Assembly: GCA_030019255.1 (NCBI GenBank)
Contig: JASEFK010000002.1
Location: 171,347-235,346, forward strand
Length of the DNA stretch: 64,000 nucleotides
Reading direction: 5' to 3'
From: Actinomycetota bacterium
GTDB lineage: Bacteria > Actinomycetota > Geothermincolia > Geothermincolales > RBG-13-55-18
Shown here: positions 41,441 to 49,655 of the stretch, piece after piece
How positions within the stretch are numbered: position 1 is the first letter of the stretch
Layout of the letters: each line of letters starts with the position of its first letter
Translations under genes and position numbers: made by a program
The notes under the pieces: model-generated
Seen by the model: the letters and a program-made list of their open reading frames with translations, nothing else
Databases searched by the model: none
What the model was told of the DNA's origin: nothing

Positions 41441-43423
41441 TTACCTCCTCGAGTAATCGTCGACTACCACCTTTTCCGTAACCAGTCCGAATGGCCGGAA
41501 GGGTTCCCCTCCGTCCTCATAGAACTTCCCGAAGAACTCCACGTACTGCAGCCTCAGGGGGTGGACGAAGGCGCCCAGCAGGTTGATGAGCAAGTTAAAG
41601 AGGTGGCCACCGGCGAGGATGACCACCATCAGAACCACTCCCAACACAGGGATAGCGTAGATCATTCCTGCCATGCGGTTGATCACGCTCCCGATGGCCA
41701 CCGTGGCCATGCCCAGGGCGTAGAGGCGCAGGTAGGAGGCCACGTCACCGATGGTGCCCCCGAACAATCCATACAAGTTGTAGAGGCCGCCGAATATCTT
41801 GCCCAGGATGCTCTTGCTGGAGATGTTGGAGAGGAATATCACACCCCCTGCTCCCGCGGCCAGCAGTATGGTTCCCGCCGTCTGCACCGGCTTGGCCTTT
41901 ATCCCACCCCCTAAGGCTAGTACGGCCAGTCCAAGCCACAGGAGCAAGGTAGTCCCTTGCTCGCAGAAACCCAGCCATACCGAGTTGTGGCGCATGTTGT
42001 CGTACATCTCTATGGCCACCCCGATGGATATGTGCAGAAGCCCCAGCCCGGCACAGATGAGCATCATAGGCACGGGGTTCATGAGCACGTCCAGGGATCC
42101 CTTGAACTTTAAGAAGGAGGGGAGGGATTCCCCGTCTATACCGAACCAGCCTCGAGTGAAAACCCCGGCAAACATTGAGGCTATGCCGCAATAGAGCATG
42201 AGGCGGAAAAAGCGCCGCACAGCTTCGGAGAGATCGAATTTTCTCAGGGCGAACCAGGAAGCCAGGCAAATCAACGCTCCGTATCCTACGTCCCCGATGC
42301 ACATCCCGAAGAAGAGAATGAAGAAGGGAGCCACGAACGGCGTGGGATCGGTCTCTGCCGGATTGGGCAACCCGAAAAGGTTGATCAGACTCTCCGCGGG
42401 CCTTATCACCCTGCGGTTGATCAGTAATGTGGGCGGGAAATCCCCCTCTCCGGGGGGCTGGAGAGCGATGTCCAGGGTATCTCCCAGTTCCTCGGTTGCC
42501 CGGAGCACCTCTTCCTTCTGTGACTCCTCTACCCATCCCTCCACGGCCACCACCCGTTCCGTGCGCAGGAAGTTCTCCTTGACCTCTTCTTTGAGAAGCT
42601 GGTTGCGCAGGTAATCGCGGAGGGCCAGGAGCCTGGGTTTGAGGGGTAGTTTTTCCCTGATCCTTTCCTCAAGCGCTTCCTTGCCAGCCCTTTCCTCCTC
42701 CAGGACCTTCTCCAGCCGGGTTATCTCCTCCTCTGGAGTTCCCTCCACGCCCGGGAAACAGACCTCTTCCAGTGCGTATTTCTGCGCCAACTCCCGGTAA
42801 GCGTCCAGGCAATCCCGGTGCACGAGCACGGCCAGGAAGAGGCGCTCCCCCTCTCTGCGGAGTTCCTCCCACCACGAATAGGGACAGGCGGCCTCCATCT
42901 CCTCCGCCCATGCCGCGTACCCAGGAGCGCCCAGGGTCACTAAGGCGGCCCGGCACCAGCGCAGGCGCCCAAGCTCGCCCAGGGGAAAAAGGAGGTCCTT
43001 CCAGTGGCCCAGGGCTTCCAGACTCCTCCTGGTCTCCAGGATGCGGCTCTCGGTATGTCGTAACTGGATGTCGATCTCCTCCAGCTCCCGGTAGAGCGCT
43101 TCCAGGTCAATCTCCCGCTCCACCCGCAGGAACTCCTCGTAGGTGAGGTGGACCCTCTCCTGCAGGAAGCTCCCTAAAAGCCCCCCTTTCTTCTCCTCGA
43201 AGCGCTCCAGGAGCTCGATAAGGAAATCGGATTTCGAAAGGGACAGCCTCAACTCCCGGACCTCAGGCCGGCACGGCTCGGCCAGTTCTTTTATCTCCTC
43301 CTCAAGACGGGACGGAAGGTTCACCACGTGCACGGCTCCCAGCTCGTAGAGCCGCTGGATGAGCTCCTCCCCGTATTCGCAGGGAGCTAGAATGGCGACC
43401 TTGGACATCCTGGCGATGGGCAT
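41441..43423 (-). CDS. atpI: A/V-type ATPase membrane subunit I (stator)
   Basis: A 660-residue subunit. The N-terminal half is a cytoplasmic coiled-coil domain; from about residue 345 there are seven to eight membrane segments, starting DPTPFVAPFFILFFGMCIGDVGYG. The C-terminal region FVHPLRLQYVEFFGKFYEDGGEPFRPF is the family signature, with the essential arginine in the SYLRLYALGMA helix. It forms the ion path with K. ATG 43423 follows GAGG at six bases. Confidence 0.95.
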   Translation of the reverse strand: MPIARMSKVAILAPCEYGEELIQRLYELGAVHVVNLPSRLEEEIKELAEPCRPEVRELRLSLSKSDFLIELLERFEEKKGGLLGSFLQERVHLTYEEFLRVEREIDLEALYRELEEIDIQLRHTESRILETRRSLEALGHWKDLLFPLGELGRLRWCRAALVTLGAPGYAAWAEEMEAACPYSWWEELRREGERLFLAVLVHRDCLDAYRELAQKYALEEVCFPGVEGTPEEEITRLEKVLEEERAGKEALEERIREKLPLKPRLLALRDYLRNQLLKEEVKENFLRTERVVAVEGWVEESQKEEVLRATEELGDTLDIALQPPGEGDFPPTLLINRRVIRPAESLINLFGLPNPAETDPTPFVAPFFILFFGMCIGDVGYGALICLASWFALRKFDLSEAVRRFFRLMLYCGIASMFAGVFTRGWFGIDGESLPSFLKFKGSLDVLMNPVPMMLICAGLGLLHISIGVAIEMYDNMRHNSVWLGFCEQGTTLLLWLGLAVLALGGGIKAKPVQTAGTILLAAGAGGVIFLSNISSKSILGKIFGGLYNLYGLFGGTIGDVASYLRLYALGMATVAIGSVINRMAGMIYAIPVLGVVLMVVILAGGHLFNLLINLLGAFVHPLRLQYVEFFGKFYEDGGEPFRPFGLVTEKVVVDDYSRR

Positions 43424-43442
43424 CTTTTACCTCTTCGCCACA

Positions 43443-43778
43443 TTAAAAGGAGGCCTTTCCGGCCTCCTGCAATCTTTTCAATAGGAGAGCTACCGCCTCT
43501 CCCTTCCTTTCCCGGGCGACAGTAAGCAGGGCCGACTTCCTCCGGGAGAACTCCGCAGCTATCTCATCGGCTTCCCGCCTGGCTTCCCCCAACCTGCGTT
43601 CCAGCTCCTTCTCGCCGTCCTCGCGGGCCTTCTTCCTCTCCGCCTCCCTGTATGCCTCCGCTTCCTCCCGGGCCTTTCTCACTAGCTTCTCCGCCTCTCG
43701 GTGCGCTGCAGCGATGACCTCCGAGGCGGACTCCTCCGCCTCCTTTATCATCCTCAACTTCTCCGCCGTGGTTCTCAT
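43443..43778 (-). CDS. atpH: A/V-type ATPase subunit H (peripheral-stalk coiled coil)
   Basis: A 111-residue almost fully coiled-coil protein (EAEESASEVIAAAHREAEKL, repeated Glu/Arg/Ala heptads), the expected partner of subunit E in the peripheral stalk. It is the first gene of the HIKECFABD operon. ATG 43778 follows GGAAGTCAGGAG. Assignment rests on composition and position because this subunit is poorly conserved. Confidence 0.85.
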   Translation of the reverse strand: MRTTAEKLRMIKEAEESASEVIAAAHREAEKLVRKAREEAEAYREAERKKAREDGEKELERRLGEARREADEIAAEFSRRKSALLTVARERKGEAVALLLKRLQEAGKASF

Positions 43779-43905
43779 CTCCTGACTTCCTTTCCCTCTC
43801 CACGCGCAGCGCAAGAGGGACGGCTTATCGGGCTACGCCCGCCCCAAAAGCTATTCTGTACACCCTCCCTCGAGTCGGCGAGATTTTCAGTCGGCCGTAA
43901 TTTTA

Positions 43906-43922
43906 TTTTCGGAATACCAAAA
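43906..43922. promoter_or_regulatory. Motif resembling the DtxR-gene palindrome
   Basis: TTTTCGG-AATA-CCAAAA is an imperfect palindrome matching 12 of 14 bases of the site at 24136-24149. It lies in the leader of the ATPase operon. Confidence 0.4.
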
Positions 43923-43923
43923 T

Positions 43924-43941
43924 TTTAATTCCGGCATTAAA
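43924..43941. promoter_or_regulatory. 18-bp palindrome over the ATPase transcription start
   Basis: TTTAAT and ATTAAA flank a CCGG core with one mismatched pair. It starts 2 bases downstream of the -10 box and covers the expected start point, an operator-like position. Confidence 0.55.
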
Positions 43942-43942
43942 C

Positions 43943-43971
43943 ATATTAATTCCATTCAGCACCGTTGACAA
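43943..43971 (-). promoter_or_regulatory. Promoter of the A/V-ATPase operon
   Basis: TTGTCA (43971-43966) and TAATAT (43948-43943) on the minus strand, 17 bases apart, about 165 bases before the subunit H start. Confidence 0.65.
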
Positions 43972-44014
43972 GGCCTGTCCGGGAAGGTTTTCCGCGATGG
44001 TTCCCGGAGCGGAC

Positions 44015-44677
44015 TTAACTGGTGAGGATGCGCTTGAGATCCGCCTCCTTCTCCGGCTCGGTCACCGCGATGACCGTGTCCCCCGGCTGCAGCACCGAGT
44101 TGCCCTGGGGGATGATCACCTCGTCGCCCCGGATGATGGAGACCAGTACACAGCCCTGGGGGAGTCCCAGGTCCCGCAGGGGGATCTCGCAGGAGCGGCA
44201 GCGGTCCTCGGGGAGGTCCAGCTCCACCACGGCCAGCTTTCCCTTCTTCAGGGTGTGTAGGGTGATGATATCCCCCACCGTAGTGCGCTCCTCGATGAGC
44301 TGGGCGATGACCGTGGTGCTGGATATGGCGTCTATGCCCAGGCGATTGAAGATCCTCTCGTTTTTGGGGTTGTTCACCCGGGCCACGGCGCGGGGCACCT
44401 GGAAGTGGGTCCTGGCCAGCTGGCAGGCCACCAGGTTGTCGTCGTCGTCCCCGGTGACCGCGGCGAAGACGTCGGCCGCCCCCACCTCGGCCTCCTCCTG
44501 GTAGCGCAAGTCACAGCCGTCCCCCTCTATGACCACCGCCGAGGTGCGGGAGGCGATCCTCTCGCAGAGCTCGCGGTTACGCTCGATCACCGTGACCTTA
44601 TGACCCTTGGCCTCCAGTATCTCGGTCAGGAAGGAGCCGACCTTCCCGCCACCCATGATCACTACCCTGATCTCCAC
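44015..44677 (-). CDS. trkA: TrkA-type K+ channel regulator (set 1, third gene)
   Basis: A 220-residue protein with an RCK_N/TrkA-N Rossmann domain (VVIMGGGKVGSFLTEIL, acidic VIERN for NAD) and a TrkA-C domain (LPQGCVLVSIIRGDEVIIPQGN, LQPGDTVIAVT). TrkA gates TrkH/KtrB K+ uptake by binding NAD(H)/ATP. It is clearly paralogous to 51924-52619: both share AAVTGDDDDNL, CQLARTxF, LGIDAISST-like stretches. It ends the first triplet. Confidence 0.92.
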   Translation of the reverse strand: MEIRVVIMGGGKVGSFLTEILEAKGHKVTVIERNRELCERIASRTSAVVIEGDGCDLRYQEEAEVGAADVFAAVTGDDDDNLVACQLARTHFQVPRAVARVNNPKNERIFNRLGIDAISSTTVIAQLIEERTTVGDIITLHTLKKGKLAVVELDLPEDRCRSCEIPLRDLGLPQGCVLVSIIRGDEVIIPQGNSVLQPGDTVIAVTEPEKEADLKRILTS

Positions 44678-44780
44678 TCACCCCTTTCTTAGGCCCCATA
44701 CAGCCACGCCGCCAGGTCCCTTTTACTACATTTCGCCCGCTTCCTGAAGGCGATCAGCACCCTCATGCCATTATCACCAT

Positions 44781-45443
44781 TCAACTGAGCCCCAGGATCC
44801 TCTTCAGCTCCTCCGCCTTCTCCGCCTCGGATACGAAGAGCACCTTGTCCCCCTGCTTAAGGACCAGGTCCCCGCGGGGTATGAGCAGGCGGCGGTCGCG
44901 GAGCACGGTGGCCACCAGGGTCTGCGGGGGTAGGTTCAGCTCTCCGATGCTCTTTCCCACCACCTTGCTCCCCGCCTCGAGCAGGACCTCCTCCACGGCC
45001 AGGTTCTCGCGGCGCAGCTTCAGGAGGGTCACCATCTCCCCCAGGGAGATCTCCTCCTGCACCAGCTGGACGATGATGGAGGCGCTGCAGATGGCCTCGT
45101 CCACGCCCCAGTCGGAGGTGAAGAGCCATTCGTTCTTGGGGTTGTTCACCCGCGCGAAAACCAGGGGCACGCCGTATTCGAACTTCGCCAGGTAGGAAAT
45201 GACCAGGTTGTCCTCGTCGTCCCCGGTGACCGCGGCCGCCACGTCCGCCCCGGCCATCCTGGCCGTGTCCAGTATCTTGGGCTCGCAGGCATCGCCGTGG
45301 ACGATGGCCGCGTCCGGGAACCACTCGCGCAACTCCTTTACCCTCTCCAGCCTCTTTTCCACCACCACGACCTGGTGTTCCTTGGATAAGGCCTCTAGGA
45401 GGTACCTGCCCACCATACCCCCGCCCAGCACGATGATACGCAT
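44781..45443 (-). CDS. trkA: TrkA-type K+ channel regulator (set 1, second gene)
   Basis: A 220-residue TrkA-N/TrkA-C protein with GGGMVGRYLLEAL, VVVEKR, AAVTGDDEDNLVISYLAKF and a TrkA-C region LLIPRGDLVLKQGDKVLFVS. ATG 45443 follows GAGGGGGACGGAG; a GTG at 45458 that overlaps the preceding stop is the alternative. It is more divergent than its neighbours, with the central helix reading GVDEAICSASIIVQL. Confidence 0.9.
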   Translation of the reverse strand: MRIIVLGGGMVGRYLLEALSKEHQVVVVEKRLERVKELREWFPDAAIVHGDACEPKILDTARMAGADVAAAVTGDDEDNLVISYLAKFEYGVPLVFARVNNPKNEWLFTSDWGVDEAICSASIIVQLVQEEISLGEMVTLLKLRRENLAVEEVLLEAGSKVVGKSIGELNLPPQTLVATVLRDRRLLIPRGDLVLKQGDKVLFVSEAEKAEELKRILGLS

Positions 45444-45454
45444 CTCCGTCCCCC

Positions 45455-46105
45455 TCACTTAAGACCCAGCAATCTCTCCAGCTTGGCCTGGCTCTCCTTG
45501 GCCACGGCCAAGAAGAGGATGTCCCCCTCCCTGAAGATGGTCCCGGGGATGGCCAGCCTGGCGCTCCCCTCGCGGACCACGGCCACCACCTGGACCTCCC
45601 CGGGAACGTTGAGATCGGCCGCCCTCCTTCCCGCGAGGTGCAGGGGGAGGTCCAGCCTCACCAGGTCCACCTCGCCGCTTCCGAACTGGAACTCGCTGTC
45701 CAGCTCGCCGTGGGATATGTAGCTCAGGATGCGGTGGCCCGCCCAGGCCACGGTGGCCACGGTGGGGATCTTCAGGCGCCGGTAAATCTCCGCCCGCCGG
45801 GGGTCGTAGATGCGGGTTATCACCCGGGGGACGCGGAAATATTCCTTGGCCAGCCGGGCGCTGACGATATTGCTGTTGTCGCCGCTGGTCACCGAGGCGA
45901 AGGCGTCCGCCCTCTCTATACCGGCTTCGATGAGGGCATCGCGGTCGAAGACCACGCCCTTCACCTTCTTGCCCGAGAACCCCTCCCACAGGTTCTCGAA
46001 GGCCTGGGGGTCCTTGTCGATGACCGCCACCGTGTGGCCCTCCCTCTCCAGCATGTAGGCCAGGTAGGACCCCACCCGGCCGCACCCGCCTATGACCACG
46101 TGCAT
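45455..46105 (-). CDS. trkA: TrkA-type K+ channel regulator (set 1, first gene)
   Basis: A 216-residue TrkA-N/TrkA-C protein. Nucleotide loop GGCGRVGSYLAYML, acidic VIDKD, ASVTSGDNSNIVSARLAKE, and C-terminal IPGTIFREGDILFLAVAKE. It resembles 52624-53289 and 53335-53997 (GCGRVGAQLA, VIDRD) more than the other set-1 members. It begins at ATG 46105 with GGGGGTGAGGAG upstream and lies downstream of the P-type ATPase gene by 434 bases. Confidence 0.92.
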   Translation of the reverse strand: MHVVIGGCGRVGSYLAYMLEREGHTVAVIDKDPQAFENLWEGFSGKKVKGVVFDRDALIEAGIERADAFASVTSGDNSNIVSARLAKEYFRVPRVITRIYDPRRAEIYRRLKIPTVATVAWAGHRILSYISHGELDSEFQFGSGEVDLVRLDLPLHLAGRRAADLNVPGEVQVVAVVREGSARLAIPGTIFREGDILFLAVAKESQAKLERLLGLK

Positions 46106-46539
46106 CTCCTCACCCCCGCACTGTCGATTCCTCAGCCGTCCTGCCGGAGCCCCAAGGCATTCGCCCGATCATTACCATTTCTTACCATATGACCCTTTCC
46201 CGACCCCCGTTTAACCTCCTTCTTCCCGGCCAATCGGCCGATCCATTCCGTTTTCTGCACTTGCGCCGGGCGGGCGAGGCTTCCGGACCTCGCTTTTCGA
46301 GTGATCGGAACCGTTCATCTCGATAGTAGCACCCGCGCAACTCCCCATGCATCCGCGGCCCTCCGGCCGCTTCTCCAGCCGGGAACGCCTTCCCCACCAT
46401 GTTCCAAACTTCCATTTTAATCTCCACCCATGAAGGGTGTCGCCGCTTCCTCTCGCCCTCCCGGTCACCCCTCGAAGTCCGCCCTCTGTCGTCTTGCCTG
46501 TAAACCCGATGCGGAGTGGCAACGTCTCCGCTCTCCCGG
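46106..46539. other. Intergenic region after the P-type ATPase
   Basis: 434 bases before the trkA triplet. It holds a 17-bp direct repeat including the ATPase stop, a GCGGAG/CTCCGC stem at about 46511-46531 and a doubled TTACCAT near 46172-46188. No gene was recognised. Confidence 0.5.
46458..46474. repeat. Direct repeat of the P-type ATPase gene end
   Basis: CTCCCGGTCACCCCTCG, identical to 46533-46549, where it spans the stop codon of the ATPase gene. The period is 75 bases (25 codons). Confidence 0.6.
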
Positions 46540-46549
46540 TCACCCCTCG
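46533..46549. repeat. Direct repeat at the P-type ATPase stop codon
   Basis: The partner of 46458-46474. On the minus strand it reads GAGGGG-TGA-CCGGGAG, containing the stop. Confidence 0.6.
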
Positions 46550-49338
46550 TCCCCCTTCTTCCTCCGCCGCAGGTAGGCGCGAACCAGGGCCTTCCTTATC
46601 TCGTCCGCCACCAGGCAGGTGGGGATGAAGGGCACCAGAAAGAGCCAGTCCCTGAAGCCGATGGGCGCCGTCTCGAAGACGCGGTTCAGGAAGGGGACGT
46701 AGACGATGAGCACCTGCAGGGAGACCTCGGTGGCGACGCCCAGGAGGTAGAGACGGTTGGTGTGGAAGCCCACCCGCAGGATGGATTCCCGCGTGGTGCG
46801 GCAGGCGAATCCGTTGCCGATCTGGGTCATGACGATGCCGGTGAGGGACATGGTGGTGGCCTTCACGTAGGTGAGGGGATTGGCCTCGCTGAAGGCACGC
46901 AGCTCGGCCCCCCACCTCCACCCGAACATGTAGAGGTAGCCCAGCATGCACACCAGGGCCTCCAGGGGGCCCAGGAACCCGTAGGCGCGGAGCAACACCC
47001 GCAGGTTGAGCAACCTCTCCTCCATGGGCCGGGGCGGCCGCTCCATGATCCCCGGTTCCGGGGCCTCCGTACCCAGGGCCAAGGCGGGAAGTAGGTCGGT
47101 TCCCAGGTCCACGGCCAGGATCTGGATGATGGTCAGCGGGAGAGGGATGTTGAAGATGACCATGAGGATGAAGGGTACGATCTCCGGTATGTTGGAGGCC
47201 AGGATGTAGGTGATGAAGCGCCGGATGTTGTCGAAGATGGCCCTCCCCTCCTCCACGGCGGCCACTATGGAGGCGAAGTTGTCGTCGATGAGGATCATGT
47301 CCGCCGCTTCTTTGGCCACGTCCGTCCCCGCCCGGCCCATGGCGATGCCGATGTCCGCGGTCTTGAGCGCCGGGGCGTCGTTCACCCCGTCGCCGGTCAT
47401 GGCCACCACGTGGCCCATCTCCTTGAGTGCCTGCGCGATGCGCATCTTGTGCTCCGGCGCCACGCGGGCGAAGAGGACCTCCTCCTCGCTGAGCCGCCTC
47501 TTGAGCTCCTCGTCGCTCATCTCCTCCAGATCCGCCCCGGTGATGATGGCCGGTTGCTCCTGCACCATGCCGATACGCCGGGCGATGGACTCCGCGGTGA
47601 GGCCGTAATCCCCGGTGATCATGATCACCCGGATTCCCGCCGTACGGCACTTGCGTATGGCCTCCTCCACCTCGGGGCGCGGGGGGTCCATCATGGCCGC
47701 CAGCCCCACGAAGGTGAGGTCCGTTTCCGTGTTCTCCACCTCGTAGCGCGTGATATCGGGGGGCATTTCCCGCACGGCCAGGGCCAGGACGCGCAGGGCG
47801 GAACGGGCGTAGCGGTCGTTGACCCCCATGATGCGGTCACGGTCCTCGGGGCGCATCTCCCGGACCCCCTCCCGGGTGAGGATACGGGCGCACCTGCGCA
47901 CCACCTCTCCCGGGGCGCCCTTCACGTAGGCCTTCCTCGACCCGCCCTCCTCGCAGACCACGGTCATCATCTTGCGCGAGGAGTCGAAGGGGAGTTCCGT
48001 CACCCGGCGGTGATCCTTATTCAGTTCCTCCGGGTTCAAACCCCCTTTAATTCCCAGCACCACCAGGGCGCCCTCCGTGGGGTCCCCAATCACGCGCCAC
48101 CTGTCGTCCTCTTGCACCAGCCGGGAATTGTTGCACAGCAGGGAGACCAGCAGGGCCTCGCGGAGGTCGTTCATCTCCTCCGCCGAGAGGCGCCTCCTGC
48201 CGTTGCCCTTTCCGCCGCCCTTATCGTTGCCGTTCCGCTTGAGAAACTCTCCCTCGGGCGCGTAACCAACTCCGCTCACCTCAACCTCTAACCATGGCAC
48301 CCACAAGGAGCGCACGGTCATCTCGTTCTGGGTGAGGGTGCCCGTCTTGTCGGTGCAGATGACGGTGGTGGAGCCCAGCGTCTCCACGCTGGAGAGTTTC
48401 TTCACCAGGGCGTTGCGCCTGGCCATGCGCTGCGTGGCCATGGCCAGGGCCAGGGTGACCGTGGGGAGAAGCCCCTCGGGGACGTTGGCCACGATGATGC
48501 CGATGGCGAAGATCATGTTCTCGGCGAAGGGCAGCTTCACCACGTACTGGCCCAGGAGGAAGAAAACGATCCCCAGGCTCACGGCCAAAACGGCCACGAA
48601 CTTGGTGATGCGCTTCATCTGGATCTGGATGGGGGATTCCTCCTCCTCCACCGTCTGGGTGAGCTGAGCGATCTTCCCGAACTCGGTGTCCATTCCCGTG
48701 GCGTAGACCACCGCCCTGCCGCTCCCGATGGTTACCGTGGTCCCCATGAACACCAGGTTGAGGATGTCGCTCAGGGAGAGCCCCTCCTCGATGACCGGGG
48801 CCGCGGAGCGGCGCACGGGCTCGGACTCCCCGGTGAGGGCGGAGTTGTTGGTGCGCAGGTCCGCGCTGGACACCAGGCGGGCGTCGGCGGAGACATGGTC
48901 GCCCTCCCGCAGGATGATGAGGTCGCCAGGAACCAGCCGGGTGGCCTCGATCTGCTTCTCCTCCCCGTCCCGGATGACGGTGGCCATAGGGGGAAGGAGC
49001 TTCTTTAGGGCTTCGGTGGCCTTCTCCGCCTTGTACTCCTGGATGAAGGTGAACACGGCGTTGACCACGATGACCCCGATGATGGCCCAGGCCAGGGGAG
49101 CCTGGTCGGCGATGAAGGCTAGGAGGGCCCCGATCCACAGCAGTATGGCGAAGAAGTTGGTAAAGTGAATAAGAAATCTTTTCCAGAGAGGGACGCCCTT
49201 GATCTTCTTTATCTCGTTAGGACCATATTTTTCCAGGCGCTTGCCTGCTTCCTCTTCGCTGAGGCCCTGGGAAGAGGTCCCCAGCAAGGCATAGACCTCT
49301 TGGGGATCCAGCCTGCAAATGGTCTTCGCATCCTGCAT
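46540..49338 (-). CDS. P-type cation ATPase resembling Na,K-ATPase alpha (P2 type)
   Basis: A 932-residue P2-type ATPase. TGES at 169-172, phosphorylated Asp330 in CTDKTGTLTQ, KGAPG nucleotide site and TGDGVNDAPAL hinge are intact. TM4 reads VANVPEGLLPTVT (283-295), TM5 SNIPEIVPF and TM6 DLGTDLLPALALGTE, followed by IMERPPR; each matches the Na,K-ATPase (P2C) pattern more closely than SERCA (VAAIPEGLPAVVT). A Gly/Asn/Lys-rich insert lies near residue 395. No beta subunit is seen. Na+ export, perhaps with K+ import, fits the K+-transport neighbours but is inferred. It is preceded by a palindrome at 49425. Confidence 0.9.
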   Translation of the reverse strand: MQDAKTICRLDPQEVYALLGTSSQGLSEEEAGKRLEKYGPNEIKKIKGVPLWKRFLIHFTNFFAILLWIGALLAFIADQAPLAWAIIGVIVVNAVFTFIQEYKAEKATEALKKLLPPMATVIRDGEEKQIEATRLVPGDLIILREGDHVSADARLVSSADLRTNNSALTGESEPVRRSAAPVIEEGLSLSDILNLVFMGTTVTIGSGRAVVYATGMDTEFGKIAQLTQTVEEEESPIQIQMKRITKFVAVLAVSLGIVFFLLGQYVVKLPFAENMIFAIGIIVANVPEGLLPTVTLALAMATQRMARRNALVKKLSSVETLGSTTVICTDKTGTLTQNEMTVRSLWVPWLEVEVSGVGYAPEGEFLKRNGNDKGGGKGNGRRRLSAEEMNDLREALLVSLLCNNSRLVQEDDRWRVIGDPTEGALVVLGIKGGLNPEELNKDHRRVTELPFDSSRKMMTVVCEEGGSRKAYVKGAPGEVVRRCARILTREGVREMRPEDRDRIMGVNDRYARSALRVLALAVREMPPDITRYEVENTETDLTFVGLAAMMDPPRPEVEEAIRKCRTAGIRVIMITGDYGLTAESIARRIGMVQEQPAIITGADLEEMSDEELKRRLSEEEVLFARVAPEHKMRIAQALKEMGHVVAMTGDGVNDAPALKTADIGIAMGRAGTDVAKEAADMILIDDNFASIVAAVEEGRAIFDNIRRFITYILASNIPEIVPFILMVIFNIPLPLTIIQILAVDLGTDLLPALALGTEAPEPGIMERPPRPMEERLLNLRVLLRAYGFLGPLEALVCMLGYLYMFGWRWGAELRAFSEANPLTYVKATTMSLTGIVMTQIGNGFACRTTRESILRVGFHTNRLYLLGVATEVSLQVLIVYVPFLNRVFETAPIGFRDWLFLVPFIPTCLVADEIRKALVRAYLRRRKKGDEG

Positions 49339-49655
49339 CGTATCGCTTACCTTTCTGCCTATTCATTCCTCATTGGGTGAAATATTATCATGTCCCTGTT
49401 CCTGCGGGTATCAACGCCATTGCTCGGCATTCCGCTATCTAGAACGAGAACATGATCTTTATCGGGTCGTCTCGCTCCCGGAACCGCATCGATGGAATCC
49501 CGGCACCATCGTCTAAAAGTTTATTCTCAAGATAGGGAGGGCGGAAAGGCGGTTCCGTTTGCATCGTTCTGTGCGGATGTGGAAAAAGAACCAAGGATCG
49601 GATTGGAAGATCACCCGTAACCAGCATCCAAGCAAGTGAGGCGGGCGACCAATTT
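49339..49655. other. Promoter region of the P-type ATPase
   Basis: 317 bases with a possible minus-strand promoter: TTGATA near 49413-49408 and GATAAT near 49388-49383, 19 bases apart. The CGGAATGCCG motif lies just upstream of it. No gene was recognised. Confidence 0.45.
49425..49434. promoter_or_regulatory. CGGAATGCCG motif upstream of the P-type ATPase
   Basis: An exact 10-base match, on the opposite strand, to the core of the palindrome in the DtxR-gene promoter. It lies about 90 bases before the ATPase start, near the presumed -50 position. Confidence 0.4.
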
